Shown: positions 37,595 through 50,273 of the stretch, one piece after another
Numbering within the stretch: position 1 is the first letter of the stretch
How the letters are laid out: each line of letters begins with the position of its first letter
Assembly: GCF_019175385.1 (NCBI RefSeq)
Contig: NC_083348.1
Coordinates: 2,371,001-2,435,000 of the forward strand
Reading direction: 5' to 3'
Origin: Lycium barbarum
Taxonomy: Eukaryota > Streptophyta > Magnoliopsida > Solanales > Solanaceae
Length of the DNA stretch: 64,000 bases
Notes under the pieces: generated by a model
Seen by the model: the letters and a program-made list of their open reading frames with translations, nothing else
Database searches by the model: none
Told to the model about the DNA's origin: nothing
Program-made: the position numbers and the translations under genes

Positions 37595-38092
37595 TAGAAG
37601 AGCTAACTTTTGTTATTGACAATAACATATATGTATACACATACATTTTATTTTTTTGATACACTGTATACTTGATTATATTTATGAATACAGTGTACCA
37701 GCAAATTTGTTGATGTATATGATATAATAGCTTAATTTAATGAAATTATGCAGAGTAACTTCATTGTGAAAGATGCTCCTACTCACCCGGTGCACATGAG
37801 TTGTTACACCAATATAGAAGTATTTAAACAACTAAAGGACGATATGCTTTTATGTAGTTCTTGTATGAATGTATCATATATGTATTCACATACATTTTAT
37901 TTTTTTGATACACTGCATACTTGATTATATTTATGAATACAGTGTACCAGTAGATGTGTTGATGTATATGATATAATAGCTAAATTTAATGAAATTATGC
38001 AGAGTAACTTCTTTGTGAAAGATGCTCCTACTCACCCGGTGCACATGAGTTGTTGCACCAATACAGAAGTATTTAAACAACTAAAGGAAAAA
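37595..38092 (+). repeat. 249-bp tandem duplication of an intron-exon unit in the MULE2 protease gene
   Basis: The block with TACACATACATTTTATTTTT, GATACACTG, TTAATGAAATTATGCAG and AGTAACTTC, then ACTCACCCGGTGCACATGAG occurs twice; AGTAAC starts at 37754 and 38003. Only the second copy runs on into the DUF1985 domain; the first ends after ACTAAAGGA. Both keep the splice acceptor ATGCAG. Confidence 0.9.
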
Positions 38093-40014
38093 CTTACTGA
38101 CAAGCAGTACAAAATGTTTGGGGAAACTTGCTTTGGTGTATTCATTCGGATGCAACACTGTGACGTTCAAGCTTAGATCCTAAGGTTTTGCATGGTGAAA
38201 GAGCTTATGGAAAGTACTCCAGATGCATTTTTAATTGATATTAATGGTAAGGAATTGCGGTTTTCTATCAGGGAATTTGCACTCATAACTGGGTTGAAGT
38301 GCATTGGCGATGAGAATGCTTTCCCATTTAACCGAAAAGGAAAAAACAGAATTTTGGAGAAATATTTTGGTGGTTCTAAAACCATGCCTTATAAGGAAGC
38401 TTTGATGGAATGTTGCAAAGATAAAAACTGGGGCCTCAATGATGCTGATGCCGTTAAGATTGCGATATTGTATTTCATACATACTTACATCTTGTCCAAT
38501 AAGAAGAAGGTTATAAAGATACCAAGGCTACATTTTGAGTTGGTAGAGACCGGAAGATACGCAGATTACCCATGAGGTAAGAAAGCATTCACAGAGTTGG
38601 TTAAAAGTATGACACACAAGATGAATTCGGAGAAAAGGTTTTATAGGCTTCACGGAATGCCCCTTGCGATGCAAGTTTGGTTATATGAGTGTTGTTCACA
38701 TGTTGATGAGACTCTTGCAGTCAAGTCGGACAACGACATCCCTAGAATGTTAAATTGGAGGACAATAGAAAGCTAACCAACTTTCAAAGATCTGATGGAT
38801 GGCATGTTTAAAGAAGATAACAGCCCGGTAATTTGTTTTAATCAACCTTATTTATATCATTTTTTATTTTTACTTGTATATGTTGCTTTTTTCCATATGA
38901 AATGTATATTGTGATGTATTCAAGTTTTTGTATTCAAGTTTAAAGCTGATAATAGACCGTCATATTGTTGATACACTGCAGTCAATAACACAGTGTATAC
39001 AAATTTGATACACTGTCTACTTTTACACAGCTTGTATTCAAAAAATAATACTTCCTGTGTCCTCTATGCCGAGTCATTTGTAAATGTGTGTCTTTGTATT
39101 TTATATTTGGTTTGATACAAGTTCTAACAGAATTATAATGTTGATGTAGGAGATGTGTACTTTTGATAATATAGTGCCGACGGTTAATGAGTTTGCCTGC
39201 CTTCAACTGCCCCCCCCCCCCCTTGTTATCGATGCACAAACTACCACTGTCCCAACCCCTGCGTATGATGACTTTTTGTCACGACCCAACCCCGTGGGCC
39301 GTGACTGGTGCCCGAGTTGGGCACCCGTACTTACCTGTTTACCAATCAACATAGTCATATCTCATTCTTGTTTAACATATAACAATTAACACAGATTTTT
39401 TTTTCTTTTTCCGAAACAGTTGCATAAATCATACATATCAGACCAAAGCATAAATACATACAAGTCGTTGAGGCTGTCGGAGCAAACCGCATACGTAACC
39501 GGACAACAGCGACCCACGACCCACATATATGTCTACAGGCCTCTAACAGACATAACATAATCATATGACGGGACAGGGCCCTGCCGTACCCCTGAATATA
39601 CACATACATGTACATGGCAGAAAGGTATGTACCAAAAGATGGGCTCCGGGACAAGGGAGCACTCCGGAATAGCAGAACAGGTAACCTAGACCGCCGGATC
39701 TCTTACACGAGCGTCTGTACCTGCGGGCATGAAACGCAGCCCCCGAAGAGAGGGGGTCAGTACGGAATATGTACTGAGTATGTAAGGCATAAAATACGGA
39801 AAATAGAAACGTAACCGGAACAACGGTGCAAGAGAGTAAGTGCAATAGTCAGAATACCAAGATGCTTATCTTCCGAACGTACATCATACTTACCGGTGCC
39901 ATATGTTGGAAAAGTACCACAAACGAATAAATCATCTAGAATACCGAAATGATTACTTCCCAAACACAAACCTTACGTGCTGGAGTCCTATGTCTCCATA
40001 TACATATCATATAC

Positions 40015-40254
40015 TGCCGTGGAACGTACGGCCCGATCCATATATACATACCATATTGCCGTGGAACGTACGGCCCGATCCATAATATAGAATACTCTGC
40101 CGAGGAACGTTCGGCCCGATCCATAATATAACTAACATTTACTGCCGTGGAACGTACGGCCCGATCCATAATACCATATACACTGCCGAGGAACGTTCGG
40201 CCCGATCCATAAATAAAATAACGTATTGCTGCGGAACGTGCATCCCGATCCATA
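40015..40254. repeat. Six-unit array of 41-45 bp in the LTR
   Basis: Units TGCCGTGGAACGTACGGCCC followed by GATCCATA start at 40015, 40057, 40098, 40143, 40184 and 40227 (the last divergent). Alternate units carry CGAGGAACGTTCGG. Each unit has a small palindrome (CGTACG or AACGTT). Confidence 0.88.
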
Positions 40255-42826
40255 CATATTATATACATACCGTCATATCATCTCATATCATATCTTATCA
40301 TATCATATCATATCTTCAAACGTGCTATCATACTTACAGACTCCTTTTAGAACATTTTCCATGAAGGTTAAGGACATTAAGACTTACCAAATTCTTTTAG
40401 AAACACAATTTTCTTACTTATTTCGTTACTTAATCATGAAACGTTTACAAGGTTCGATGAAATGATCGGACATACTATTACCTGAAAAGCGAGACATCGA
40501 AGGGTTCAAAGGATACTCCTAACGGATTATCTGTATCCGGATGTTCAACTCAGAATATTCGTATCAGAGTTTCTAGATACTTATTTCAGAGGATATATGC
40601 GAATCACAACAACTAGGAATAGTAACCAAACGTTTTCCTTAATTATCGTATGGAAATGAGTCAACTAGAACAACACAAATAAGTCTTGAGGATTGTGGGC
40701 CCGCCTCGGGTCAAGTCGAGGTGGTGTACACAAATTACATACCTTAAGCCTTACGGAGTCACTTATAATAGTTCTAGTATCATTCGGTTCCATTCGGGCA
40801 GATTATAGATGTTTGCGCAATTGATTCATCAATATATGCCAAACTTAGATCAATTCTACTGATTGAAAAAGGGGCAAATTCAAACTCGGATTTCTAGGAA
40901 TAGGATCGCCCCCGAGGCTCGTATCCAAGCCTAATAGGTCTAAGACATGCCAAAAGAATGAAAAGTGAAGCCTTACATACCTTTCGCGCTCCTTACGCCT
41001 GCCCAAACTCAAATCCCGTTTGCTCCAAAATCTACATTTGGTCACAATTACCAATTATGAGTTACAAGCTTTAAGAGTTCAAACTTAAGTCTATATTTGT
41101 CTACCGAAATTTCGGCAGCATTTCCCCTATATATATAGCATCCCCGAGACTTAGATAGGCTCAATATATCAACAACAACCCAATAACCACACTAACATCA
41201 ACAACAATAACGACGAGGCACAATATGGCACAACTATTCTTCTTTCTGACATAATGCAATAACTTTCATTCCGACTTCACACTTCCAAACCAATCTCAAT
41301 ATTTTCATATTCATCATTAATCAAGATCATTACAATGCAATTTAAAAACATTTCATATCATTTCTACAAAATATTCACAAGATATACAAAATATACAAAC
41401 TTTCCACCAAAACCATAATTCACCTAAAACTTCCAATCTTCAACATAATCATTCGCAACACATTTTTATCTCCCAATTTCACTCACAACAACAACAATTC
41501 CAACATCAATAATATCCTTTTCCATATCAACATATTCCATAAAACAGCCCACACGCTGTTTTCCAACTTTCCACAACTAATTAACTCAGTATACAATTAT
41601 TTAATCGCGTCTTCTTCGTAAATAAACTAGTATTAACACAAATAAGAAGAGATTCATACCTTTATCCTTTTAATATTGCTGTATCTTCACCTTTTCGCTA
41701 ATTTTTGGCCACCACACGCCTGCCATATGATTCTGCAGTGAAAACTATACGCTATCCGGACTGGAATTGGGAAATTATACCTGGTTTGGGCTAAAATTTG
41801 GTGCTAAAAAGTTGGGGAATTTTCTGGGATTTTTGGGGTGTTTTTCGTGGGTTTCCAACTGAAAATGAGGGAGTTTCCCCATTTTTATTACGTTTTAGAA
41901 GCTGCCAGAAGCAGCTGGAAAAGTGTTCAGCGCGTTCGCGCTGCCTTCTGGCGCGTTCGCGTTGAACCTATTTTTCTGCCCGGACCTTCGTTCAGTAAAA
42001 TGGTCATAACTTTTAATCCCGATATCGTATGAGGTCGCACGACCTATGGTTGGAAAGCTAATTCAATTATCTACAACTTTTATTTCTGGGGGCTTTCCCA
42101 AATTCCAAAATTATAATACCGTGTTTGCCCCTAGAAGTCAGATCATCCGAAAATATTTCCTTAAATTGTCCTTTTGGAGGGCTTATGCTCATTTTTGGCT
42201 TATGGGTCCTTCTTATGACTTGCTCAACTTTCCATATGCTACGCGTATGTATCTTCATATGTCCTTTTTAAAACTCCGACATGTGGGCCCCACTTAGCTT
42301 ACAGCCACGAGGGCTTTTCGTCAATTAACATATGAACTAATTTACACCATATGGTCTCCAAATGTCATATATATGCTATTATTACCTTCTTATAACACAA
42401 CCTTCATTCCGAACTTGATTTTCAAATTTTTGTTCAGCGCGTTCGCGCTGTATTGGCCCTTTGGCCTTTTGCGCGTTCGCGCCACTTGCTGGCGCGTTCG
42501 CGCAGACCATTTTCCTGGCTCGCCCGTCCAACTTGTAATGTCCATATCTCCTTACCCCGATGTCCGATTAAGGAGCGGGTTGTTGCGCTGGAAACTAGAC
42601 CTCCCGAACTTCACTTTTAAAATTTTGTTTTACTTCAAAATTGTTAATATACTAGAACATATCATTTCTTCCATTTAGACCAAAATTTTTGTATCAGACC
42701 TTGCCTAACTTTCTTCCAAAGCCTCGAAAGCTTAACCTCCTTGATCCTGGTGTAACTTTACTCTTCATTTGGCCCATACTAGGCCATCTACAACTTTGGT
42801 TACGCAAAATTTTTCGGGACGTAACA

Positions 42827-42863
42827 TCCTCCCCCCCTTAGGAACATTCGTCCTCGAATGTTC
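42827..42863 (-). promoter_or_regulatory. Polypurine tract and preceding hairpin motif
   Basis: On the minus strand the sequence AACATTCGAGGACGAATGTT (42863-42844) is followed by CCTAAGGGGGGGAGGA and the LTR start TGTTACGTCC. The hairpin arms are ACATTCG and CGAATGT. The purine run is the likely plus-strand primer for reverse transcription. Confidence 0.75.
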
Positions 42864-43040
42864 ATACTAGTCTTGTAGTCCGTCCATAATCTTATTCTCG
42901 GGTACATCCCGTTATCGGATCATTCTTCCTTGAATACGGTTATACCATAACAAGTATGTTTGTTAGTCCAATATCTTGTTAATATTTGCCTTAACTCCCT
43001 ATTTGTCTCTTAGATCTACATTTATGAAACCTTTAGTACA

Positions 43041-43143
43041 CTTCCCAGGGGGTCACCCATCCTAAAATTTCTCTTGCCCCAGCACGCTTAACCTCGAAAC
43101 TCTGATGAATTTTGGTGCGTTAATGCTGATATAGTTGTGTCGA
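43041..43143 (-). other. 5S-rRNA-like sequence inside the LTR element
   Basis: On the minus strand it reads ATCAGCATTAACGCACC, then CATCAGAGTTTCGAGG, then TTAAGCGTGCTGGGGCAAGA, then TTTTAGGATGGGTGACC and CCCTGGGAAG. The order and spacing follow plant 5S rRNA, including the internal control region (AAGCGTGCTTGGGC and GGATGGGTGACC). Several bases differ, so it is a derived copy, not a working 5S gene. It lies between the gag fragment and the polypurine tract. Confidence 0.8.
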
Positions 43144-43389
43144 CTGCCTCGCACGCCCTTTTTCACATCATTTAGGACAAGTCGGGGGTCTTAACAATTT
43201 TTGGAAAGTTCTCGTAGCGGGTCCCACTCCGCTCTAAAGAGGGTCTTTCATTTTCCTGATTATGTAACTATCAAATTAGCCTTTCAAATTCTCAACATTC
43301 ACTTTTTATCCGTATGAATAGCTATCTTAACCGGCCCTATCAATCTGGGTCTTATCCCAATTCTATCAGGGGCTAGGAGGGAAAATATA

Positions 43390-43827
43390 TCACAAAATAG
43401 AGTTTAAATCTGTCAATGCATATACGTTTCGGGAAAGGAACATTAACATACCCGTATCCGCGTTTGGTGGCACCCCCGGGTCCTGTCGACTGGCCAAAGC
43501 ATATGTGCGGTTCGAAGGACCGCTAGAACTGGGAACTCCGCCCCGACCTCTATCGCGACCTGCTGGTGTCAGCATACCTTGCCCCGTAGGGCGCATGGCT
43601 ACAGAACGGGAAGATGGACCAGCAATTGATCCGGTAGGCTGGGCTGCACTAGCTGAACCTCTTTTAAGCGAACAATCCCTTATATAATGGCCCTGATAGC
43701 CACAAGTAAAACAAGCACCCGTGGTACCGGAACCTCTGACCCCCTGCGAACCCGAGGCCCTGGAGCTCTGGCCTGCCCCTGAGTGCCCAGTGCTATCAAA
43801 TCGCCCGCCCGTGAACTGGGAAGACAT
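43390..43827 (-). pseudogene. Gag zinc-knuckle and protease-start fragment
   Basis: The minus strand encodes SSRASGSQGVRGSG, the CCHC knuckle CFTCGYQGHYIRDC, and after a Gly/Ser/Arg-rich spacer NVYALTDLNS, a decayed version of the gypsy protease site (compare VYALIDPGST at 51680). The reading frame stops at 43390. No reverse transcriptase or integrase follows. Confidence 0.82.
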
Positions 43828-45359
43828 CGTATGAGGTCCCACGACCTATGGTTGGAAAGCTAATTCAATTATGTACAACTTGTATTTCTGGGGGCTTTCC
43901 CAAATTCTAAACTTATAATACCGTGTTTGCCCCTAGAAGTAGATCATCCGAAAATATTTCCTTAAATTGTCCTTTTGGAGGGCTTATGCTCATTTTTGGC
44001 TTATGGGTCCTTCTTATGACTTGCTCAACTTTCCATATGCTACGCGTATGTATCTTCATATGTCCTTTTTAAAACTCCGACATGTGGGCCCCACTTAGCT
44101 TACAGCCACGAGGGCTTTTCGTCAATTAACATATGAACTAATTTACACCATATGGTCTCCAAATGTCATATATATGCTATTATTACCTTCTTATAACACA
44201 ACCTTCATTCCGAACTTGATTTTCAAAATTTTGTTCAGCGCGTTCGCGCTGTATTGGCCTTTTGGCCTTCTGCGCGTTCGCGCCACTTGCTGGCGCGTTC
44301 GCGCAGACCATTTTCCTGGCTCGCCCGTCCAACTTGTAATGTCCATATCTCCTTACCCCGATGTCCGATTAAGGAGCGGTTTGTTGCGCTGGAAACTAGA
44401 CCTCTCGAACTTCACTTTTAAAATTTTGTTTTACTTCAAAATTTTTAATATACTAGAACATATCATTTCTTCCATTTAGACCAAAATTTTTGTATCAGAC
44501 CTTGCCTAACTTTCTTCCAAAGCCTCGAAAGCTTAACCTCCTTGATCCTGGTGTAACTTTACTCTTCATTTGGCCCATACTAGGCCATCTACAGCTTTGG
44601 TTACGCAAAATTTTCCGGGGCGTAACATTTTTCTTCTACCCCACGCAATATGGGTCATGACACACACAAAAAGGGAGTTGTTGCATCAGACTCTCAACTT
44701 GCTAAGAAACATAAGCAGACGTCTGTTGGGTCTTCATCACCAATGAAAGTTGATATGCAGCCCGAAACAATTTCAACTTCCAACATCACTCCCCGTAGGA
44801 AGACGTTGACTAAGATGCCCGATATTCAGACTAAACAGTCAGTTCCTACAAATACAACTGAACAAGTTCATCCAACCCAACCATCTGTCGAGCGTGATGC
44901 CCTGACAACCAGCAAACAAGACGAGTTGTCTCTCATGAGGAAAGAGCTTGATGATTTTAAGAAGTTGGTATGTGTAATTTATATTTTTTTTTTCCATTTT
45001 TCTCTGCTGTTCTTGATATTGCGTGGTAAGCATGATTTATTGTTATTTCTTTCAAATTTCAGGTGACGAACGAGTTCAAGGATCTCCGTATATTGATCAA
45101 TGACAACCTGACAAAGGTCCTTCAAGCAATAAAAAGGGATAATGATTCAGAAAAGTTAAAGTAAAGCAATTAAACACACTACTATATTCAAGTGAAATAA
45201 TCATACATAAATGATTTCTTTTCAATAGTGTGCTGCCAGCGAATCTCCATTCAGCGACATGCTGTTGAATTTGACCGTACAGTTGATCAAAACACACTCC
45301 ACAAATCACCTGTACAAAATGATACTAATGCAGCTCATTTTCAAACAGAGGTATTATAA

Positions 45360-45785
45360 AAGACTGTAATAATATCACTGTATATGTATCGTTTCAATTG
45401 AACCAGTTGTATATATGAATACAATATTCACATATGAATATTGTATTCATATCACTGTATACAAATATGAATTTTTATACTTAGTGAAGTGACTACTTTA
45501 CATATGAATATTGTATTCACATCTATGTATTCATATATGCCAACTATATACAAGACTGTATCTGTGCAAACTGTATACAAAACTGTATTCATATCACTGT
45601 ATATGTGTTTGTTCATATCACTGTATTCAAATATGAATATGTATTCAAGACTGTATCTGTGCAAACTGTATACAAGACTGTATTCATATATGAATATTGT
45701 ATTCATATCTATCTATTCATATATGCCAACCGTATACACTAATTTTGTTTTGTGATATATTTTCCATTCATTTTTATTCATACAG
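45360..45785. repeat. Degenerate TGTATTCATAT-rich intron of the protease gene
   Basis: This AT-rich intron repeats short phrases (TGTATTCATAT, CTGTATACAA, CATATATGAATA) many times in both orientations with no fixed period. Related GTATTC/GAATAC words are dense in the other introns of this element. Confidence 0.6.
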
Positions 45786-48700
45786 GATGTTGATGTCAAC
45801 AAGCTTAATTCTAGTGGCGATACATTAAGAGCTTCCACTGAAGAGATTCAGGAAGCATGTGACATTACAAGTGAACATGGTGAATCAAAGGTATTAAAAT
45901 GAATACAATCTCTGGTGCAAATATTTGTTCAAAGATTTTAATGCATTTCAGAATTGGAATAATATTAAAATGTTCCATCTTTTTGCTTATAGGGTTTTGG
46001 ATCTCAGATTCCTGTCGAGGTATATCAAGAATCAGCTCATGGTGTCATGCCTACCAATGAAGGAAGCCCCAAGTCAGTTGCCGATAAAAGTGTTGAAGGT
46101 TTATCTTCTATATCAAAGGTTGTTCTTGCAGCCGATTCAAATCGAGAGACGCTGCACAATGTCAAAGTTGACATTCAACAAGGTAATTACCTTGTTGAGT
46201 TTGAGGACGGGGATGTTGTAGTGGAAATGGAACACATTTCTCAGTTTGAGTTGGCTGATGACTTACTCCCATCTCAAAAAACTATTGCAAAAATTGTGAT
46301 GACACTACATAAAGACAGGCACCCCGACCCTTTGCAAGTTTCTCCCTATAGGACAAATTTTGGGTCAGCTTCGGGTTAGTATTGAGTTACTTTTCATTTT
46401 AAGATTGTATTCAATTCTCCTTTTATTTAATGTGATTTAATTTTTGTGAAGCAAGTAGTTCAGTTAAGTTGACAGAAATATTTGACAAAAAGCACCCATT
46501 TGAGAATAACTGTATCAACGGGCCACATGATTCAAAGCTTTTCGATAATTTCTCAAAATGGATTAGGAAGGGGATGCTTGTAAGGCATGAGAACAGGTAA
46601 TTTTTTTTTATCGCAGATTCAGGCATGACCTGTTTTTTGATATATCTTACATAGTGTTGATTATGCTTGATAAACCGGGGTTTTTTTATGTATTGTATAA
46701 AAAGAACAAAGATGACCATTACAAAAAGGGCAAGGCAACATTGGCGAAATTCTTGGATTGTGGTATAAAGAAATTCAATGACAAAAATTGGTTCTACTTT
46801 TTAGCAATGGATGGTCAAATGTGGAATGACGAGGTGCGATATACCTTATTTTTTCACATACAGTTTAAAGTTGTATGTATTCAATAATAACTGCTTGTAG
46901 TCTCTGTTATTGTAGCACATTGATGTCATGTTTTATTACTTCCGAAAGAAATCCAAGTATGATACAAACAACACATACAAGTTTACCACTGTCGACTGCC
47001 TTTTCAAGTCAAAGATTGATGATATTCACAAAGCGTATGCTGACCCGGATGCTGCCTTAAGCCTTGGTCGACAAGAAGATGATTTATCTGAATACGTTAA
47101 AGGCCACCATTTGTTATGCACTCTCCCGTGGAATTTGGTTGACCATGTATTCATTCCAATCAACGTTAAAGAAAGAAATCACTGGTTGTTGGCAGTTTTG
47201 TCATTATTGGACAGACAGATATACGTATATGACTCGTACAAAGCTGCAGGTCACGATGCAGCTATTACGTCTTAAATTGGAAAGCTTGCCTCGCTATTGC
47301 CATTGTTCTTACATATCACATATTTCTATCAAGAAAGGCAAGGAATTAACTGGAATCATCACCCTGCATACAAAGGCAAAGCACCGGCTGATAAATTAGA
47401 TGTCGTGTTTGTTGACAATCTGCCATAACAAAGGCCGGGGAGCATGTACTGATGTTTCTCTTTTTTTCTACAGTTACATATATTCAGATAATTCATCTTT
47501 TTCATATACATTTTTGTTTTTTCTTTCCTGTGTGTAGGGATTGTGAAATGTATGTGGCTGCATGTGCGGAGTATTTGAGTCAAGGAGAAAGTATTCCAAT
47601 CGGTGACCTTGATGTTGAATTAATCCGTATGATATATGGTGCACTTCTGTGGGAATACGCTCAGCGGAAGTTAGAAACCGATGCCGAAAGCGATAACGAG
47701 GCACCTCCAAAGCCAGCCAGGCCAAAGATTGATTTTAATCAAGTTGAATAGATCATAGTGCTTTAGTTTTTTTTTTTTAAAAAAAATTCTAGATATTTGA
47801 AACAGAAGTAGAAACTGGATATGTTCTAAGGTATACAACCAATAGAACACATAAATAGATACACAGATACAAACCCTCATGCGCGTAGATTTATGCTCAT
47901 TGATGGATAAGAACTCTTGAAATTTTTTCCCAAGTGTTGTGAATGTGTAAGAACCATTCTGTCGGTTGGTGCAATTCCACCGTCCATACATCAACCTAAT
48001 TTCTTCCATAAAATCATAAATTGGCAATTCTCTAGCAGATACAAGTGCCACATTGATGGACTCAGCAATATTTGATGTCAATGTCCATGCTCGATTAACT
48101 GGAAAATAGAGCCTAGCCCACTTTTCTCTTCCAGCTAACTCCAAGTACTCCTTCTCAACCTTTTCCATTGGCATATCAAAGTCATTCTGCGTGTATGCTT
48201 TTGCCAATCTATAGTACACCCCACTCAACACTTCATGACTCTTCCTATATCTATTGTATACATTCTTCCAAAGATGCCATATGCATGCTAAATGCGGAAC
48301 ATTAGGATAAATTCTACATACAGCCTTGATGATGCTTTCATGTCTATGAGATACAATACACACGTTATCCCTTACCCCATACGCTTCCCTGAACCGTTGA
48401 AAGAACCATGACCAAGACTTATTATTTTCTGAATCTATCACGCCATATGCTAGAGACAGTATATTCCCTGCAAGTTCAGTTCAATATATGCAGAAAGTTA
48501 CTGATTGTATCAAAAACTGTAAGCACTATATGCAAAAAAATTATGATTTTTTCTAAAACTGCAAGCACTGTATGCAAAAAAAAAAAAAAATGAATACAGA
48601 GATATGAAATACCTGCACCAGCCAATGTGCTTGCCGAAACAAATGTACCATTGTATTCTTGTTTGAGGTGGCTACCATCTACAACCACGATGGGTCGACA

Positions 48701-49250
48701 ACAGTCGAATCATTTTATAAACGCATACAGTGCTACGAACAGATACAAGAACTCGCTTTTAGGCGATTTGTGCATTCTTATATGAGAACCTGGGTACGTT
48801 TTATCCAAAATATATACGTATGCAGGTAACTTCTTGTATGAATCTGCTGGTTCTCCCCTCAACTCAGTCATAGCCTTTTCTTTAGCACGATATGCCTTCA
48901 TGTAGTTCACATCCACACCAAATTCATTGTTCACATCATCTGCTATATCCTTTGGTGTATACTTCCACTTATAATTTGTTATTTTTGGTTTAATAATGCC
49001 TGCTATAAAATCTCTACTTGCTTGATTACAAGAATACACCTTATCTTTCAACGAACATATATGTTTGTCCACAAACTCTCTCACTTTGAACATTGCTGAT
49101 TTGTTAATGCTCGAAGCTTTCAATTTCCACTCACATTTTTCCGATAGACATACAATTGTATAGCTGCAAATCCGCAATTGCAGATGTATACATTCAGTCA
49201 CTAGCCAATATCAAATGATTATGCGAAAATGGAATTTACAATTCATATAC

Positions 49251-50067
49251 TGTTACACCTTGGAAAAATCCCCCGTACATGTACAATGAATAGGCTAACA
49301 GAGGACATAGCATATGCGATGTTTTGATGAGTAAGAGATAGTATTCGATGACTCTCAACTCGGAAGGCCGAGCCTAGAGGGCCGGGTATGATCACCACTA
49401 GTGGGCGGCATATGATGGTTACCCGGACGCGGGTTAACGATGAGGATTTTGATGAGATGATTTATGAGATGTGATGACATGTATACTATGATTGTGTAAA
49501 ATGTGACATATGTAAGAATTGTGATTGCCTATGACACTTACGCAGGTTATATCCTTCTTTCATAACTCATGATCCTTCTATTATATTTATTTCATTCTTG
49601 CCTTACATACTCAGTACAATATTCGTACTGAAGTACGTTTTCTTTGGACGCTGTGTTCATGCCCACAGGTAGACAGGGAGGAGATCTTGCTCCGGATTCT
49701 TAGAGGCTATTAGTTGACTGAAAGCACTCCATTGCCCCGGAGGTGCCTATGATGATTCTTTTGTGTACAATTGTAGATGTCATCTCATAGAGGCTCGTAG
49801 ATACTCAATGTGGGTCATGTGGTCTCACGGCGTGGTCATTGTGTAAATGTATTAAAGTATACATATTATTTTGCTAGCCTAAGTGCTCCTGTGTATAAAA
49901 ACATTATGTTTTGAAATGAAAACAGGTTTTTTTTTATTTTTTTTATTTTTATAAATCGAGCATGAATCTGATAAATGATTATTAAATAATCCTAAGAAGT
50001 AATAGTACGAGCGGTGCTCGGCGGTTAGCCCCGGGTACCCGTCACGGCCCCTAGCCGGGTCATGAAA
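49251..50067 (+). repeat. 5' LTR of the chromovirus, internally deleted
   Basis: It matches the start (about 85 bp) and the last ~730 bp of the 3' LTR. The join is at CGATGACTCTCAACTCGGAAGG around 49350, where the 3' LTR instead continues CGACAACCTCAACGAG. The lost part holds the candidate promoter. Confidence 0.9.
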
Positions 50068-50273
50068 AAAGTGGAATCAGAGTAGTTCGGTCCTAGGAAG
50101 TGTCTACGAGCCGTGTCTAGTAGAGTCTTGTTTATGGTGTGTCGCGCGCCACATCAATAAACAAGAGGCTACAGGGCATTTAGGAAAAGTGACCATCTTT
50201 CTTTTCATGAGATCGTGCGATAGAGCCGTATATAAGATTATATCCTCCCTAATAGCGTGTTATGATTTCAGAA

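Larger units (their letters stand above)
39277..44627 (-). mobile_element. Long-LTR gypsy-type element with internal deletion, inserted in a protease exon
   Basis: Left LTR 39277-42826 (3550 bp, TGTCACGACCC...GACGTAACA), a reduced internal region 42827-43827, and a truncated right LTR 43828-44627 (800 bp). The two 800-bp LTR ends (42027-42826 and 43828-44627) differ at only about a dozen positions. Flanks are CTTTT (39272-39276) and TTTTT (44628-44632), a 5-bp TSD with one change. In element orientation the right LTR is the 5' LTR; it lost its inner 2.7 kb, joining gag at the shared ATCGTATGAGG. Nearly all of pol is missing, so it cannot move by itself. Confidence 0.88.
36868..47753 (+). pseudogene. 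DUF1985 plus C48/ULP1 protease gene of MULE2, broken
   Basis: Exon 1 is 36868-37218 (MADGSTPCRVTRGIPNFVQN, ends at GT). A DUF1985 domain follows at about 38003-38830 (LRFSIREFALITGLKC), with stops near 38176, 38574 and 38776. An exon at about 39150 is cut by an LTR element at 39276 and resumes at 44628 in the same frame. Linker exons lie at about 45063-45163, 45786-45888, 45993-46375 and 46452-46597. The C48 domain is at 46917-47445 (RNHWLLAVLS with the His, RQIYVYDS with the Asp) and 47538-47753 (DCEMYVAACAEYLS with the Cys). Stops also lie at 47272-47274 and about 47425. The triad residues survive, but the reading frame does not. Such proteases remove SUMO-like tags; a role in transposition is unproven. 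Confidence 0.85.

Noticed and set aside
40015..40254. CRISPR-like array
   Set aside because: Units are contiguous with variable short linkers inside a plant LTR; there are no unique spacers of fixed length and the genome is eukaryotic.
43041..43143. Functional 5S rRNA gene
   Set aside because: Several bases in otherwise invariant positions differ, and neither a tandem 5S repeat unit nor a proper T-run terminator is present.
39277..44627. Two adjacent solo LTRs
   Set aside because: A gag fragment, a polypurine tract and near-identical 800-bp ends lie between and at the edges, which shows one internally deleted element.
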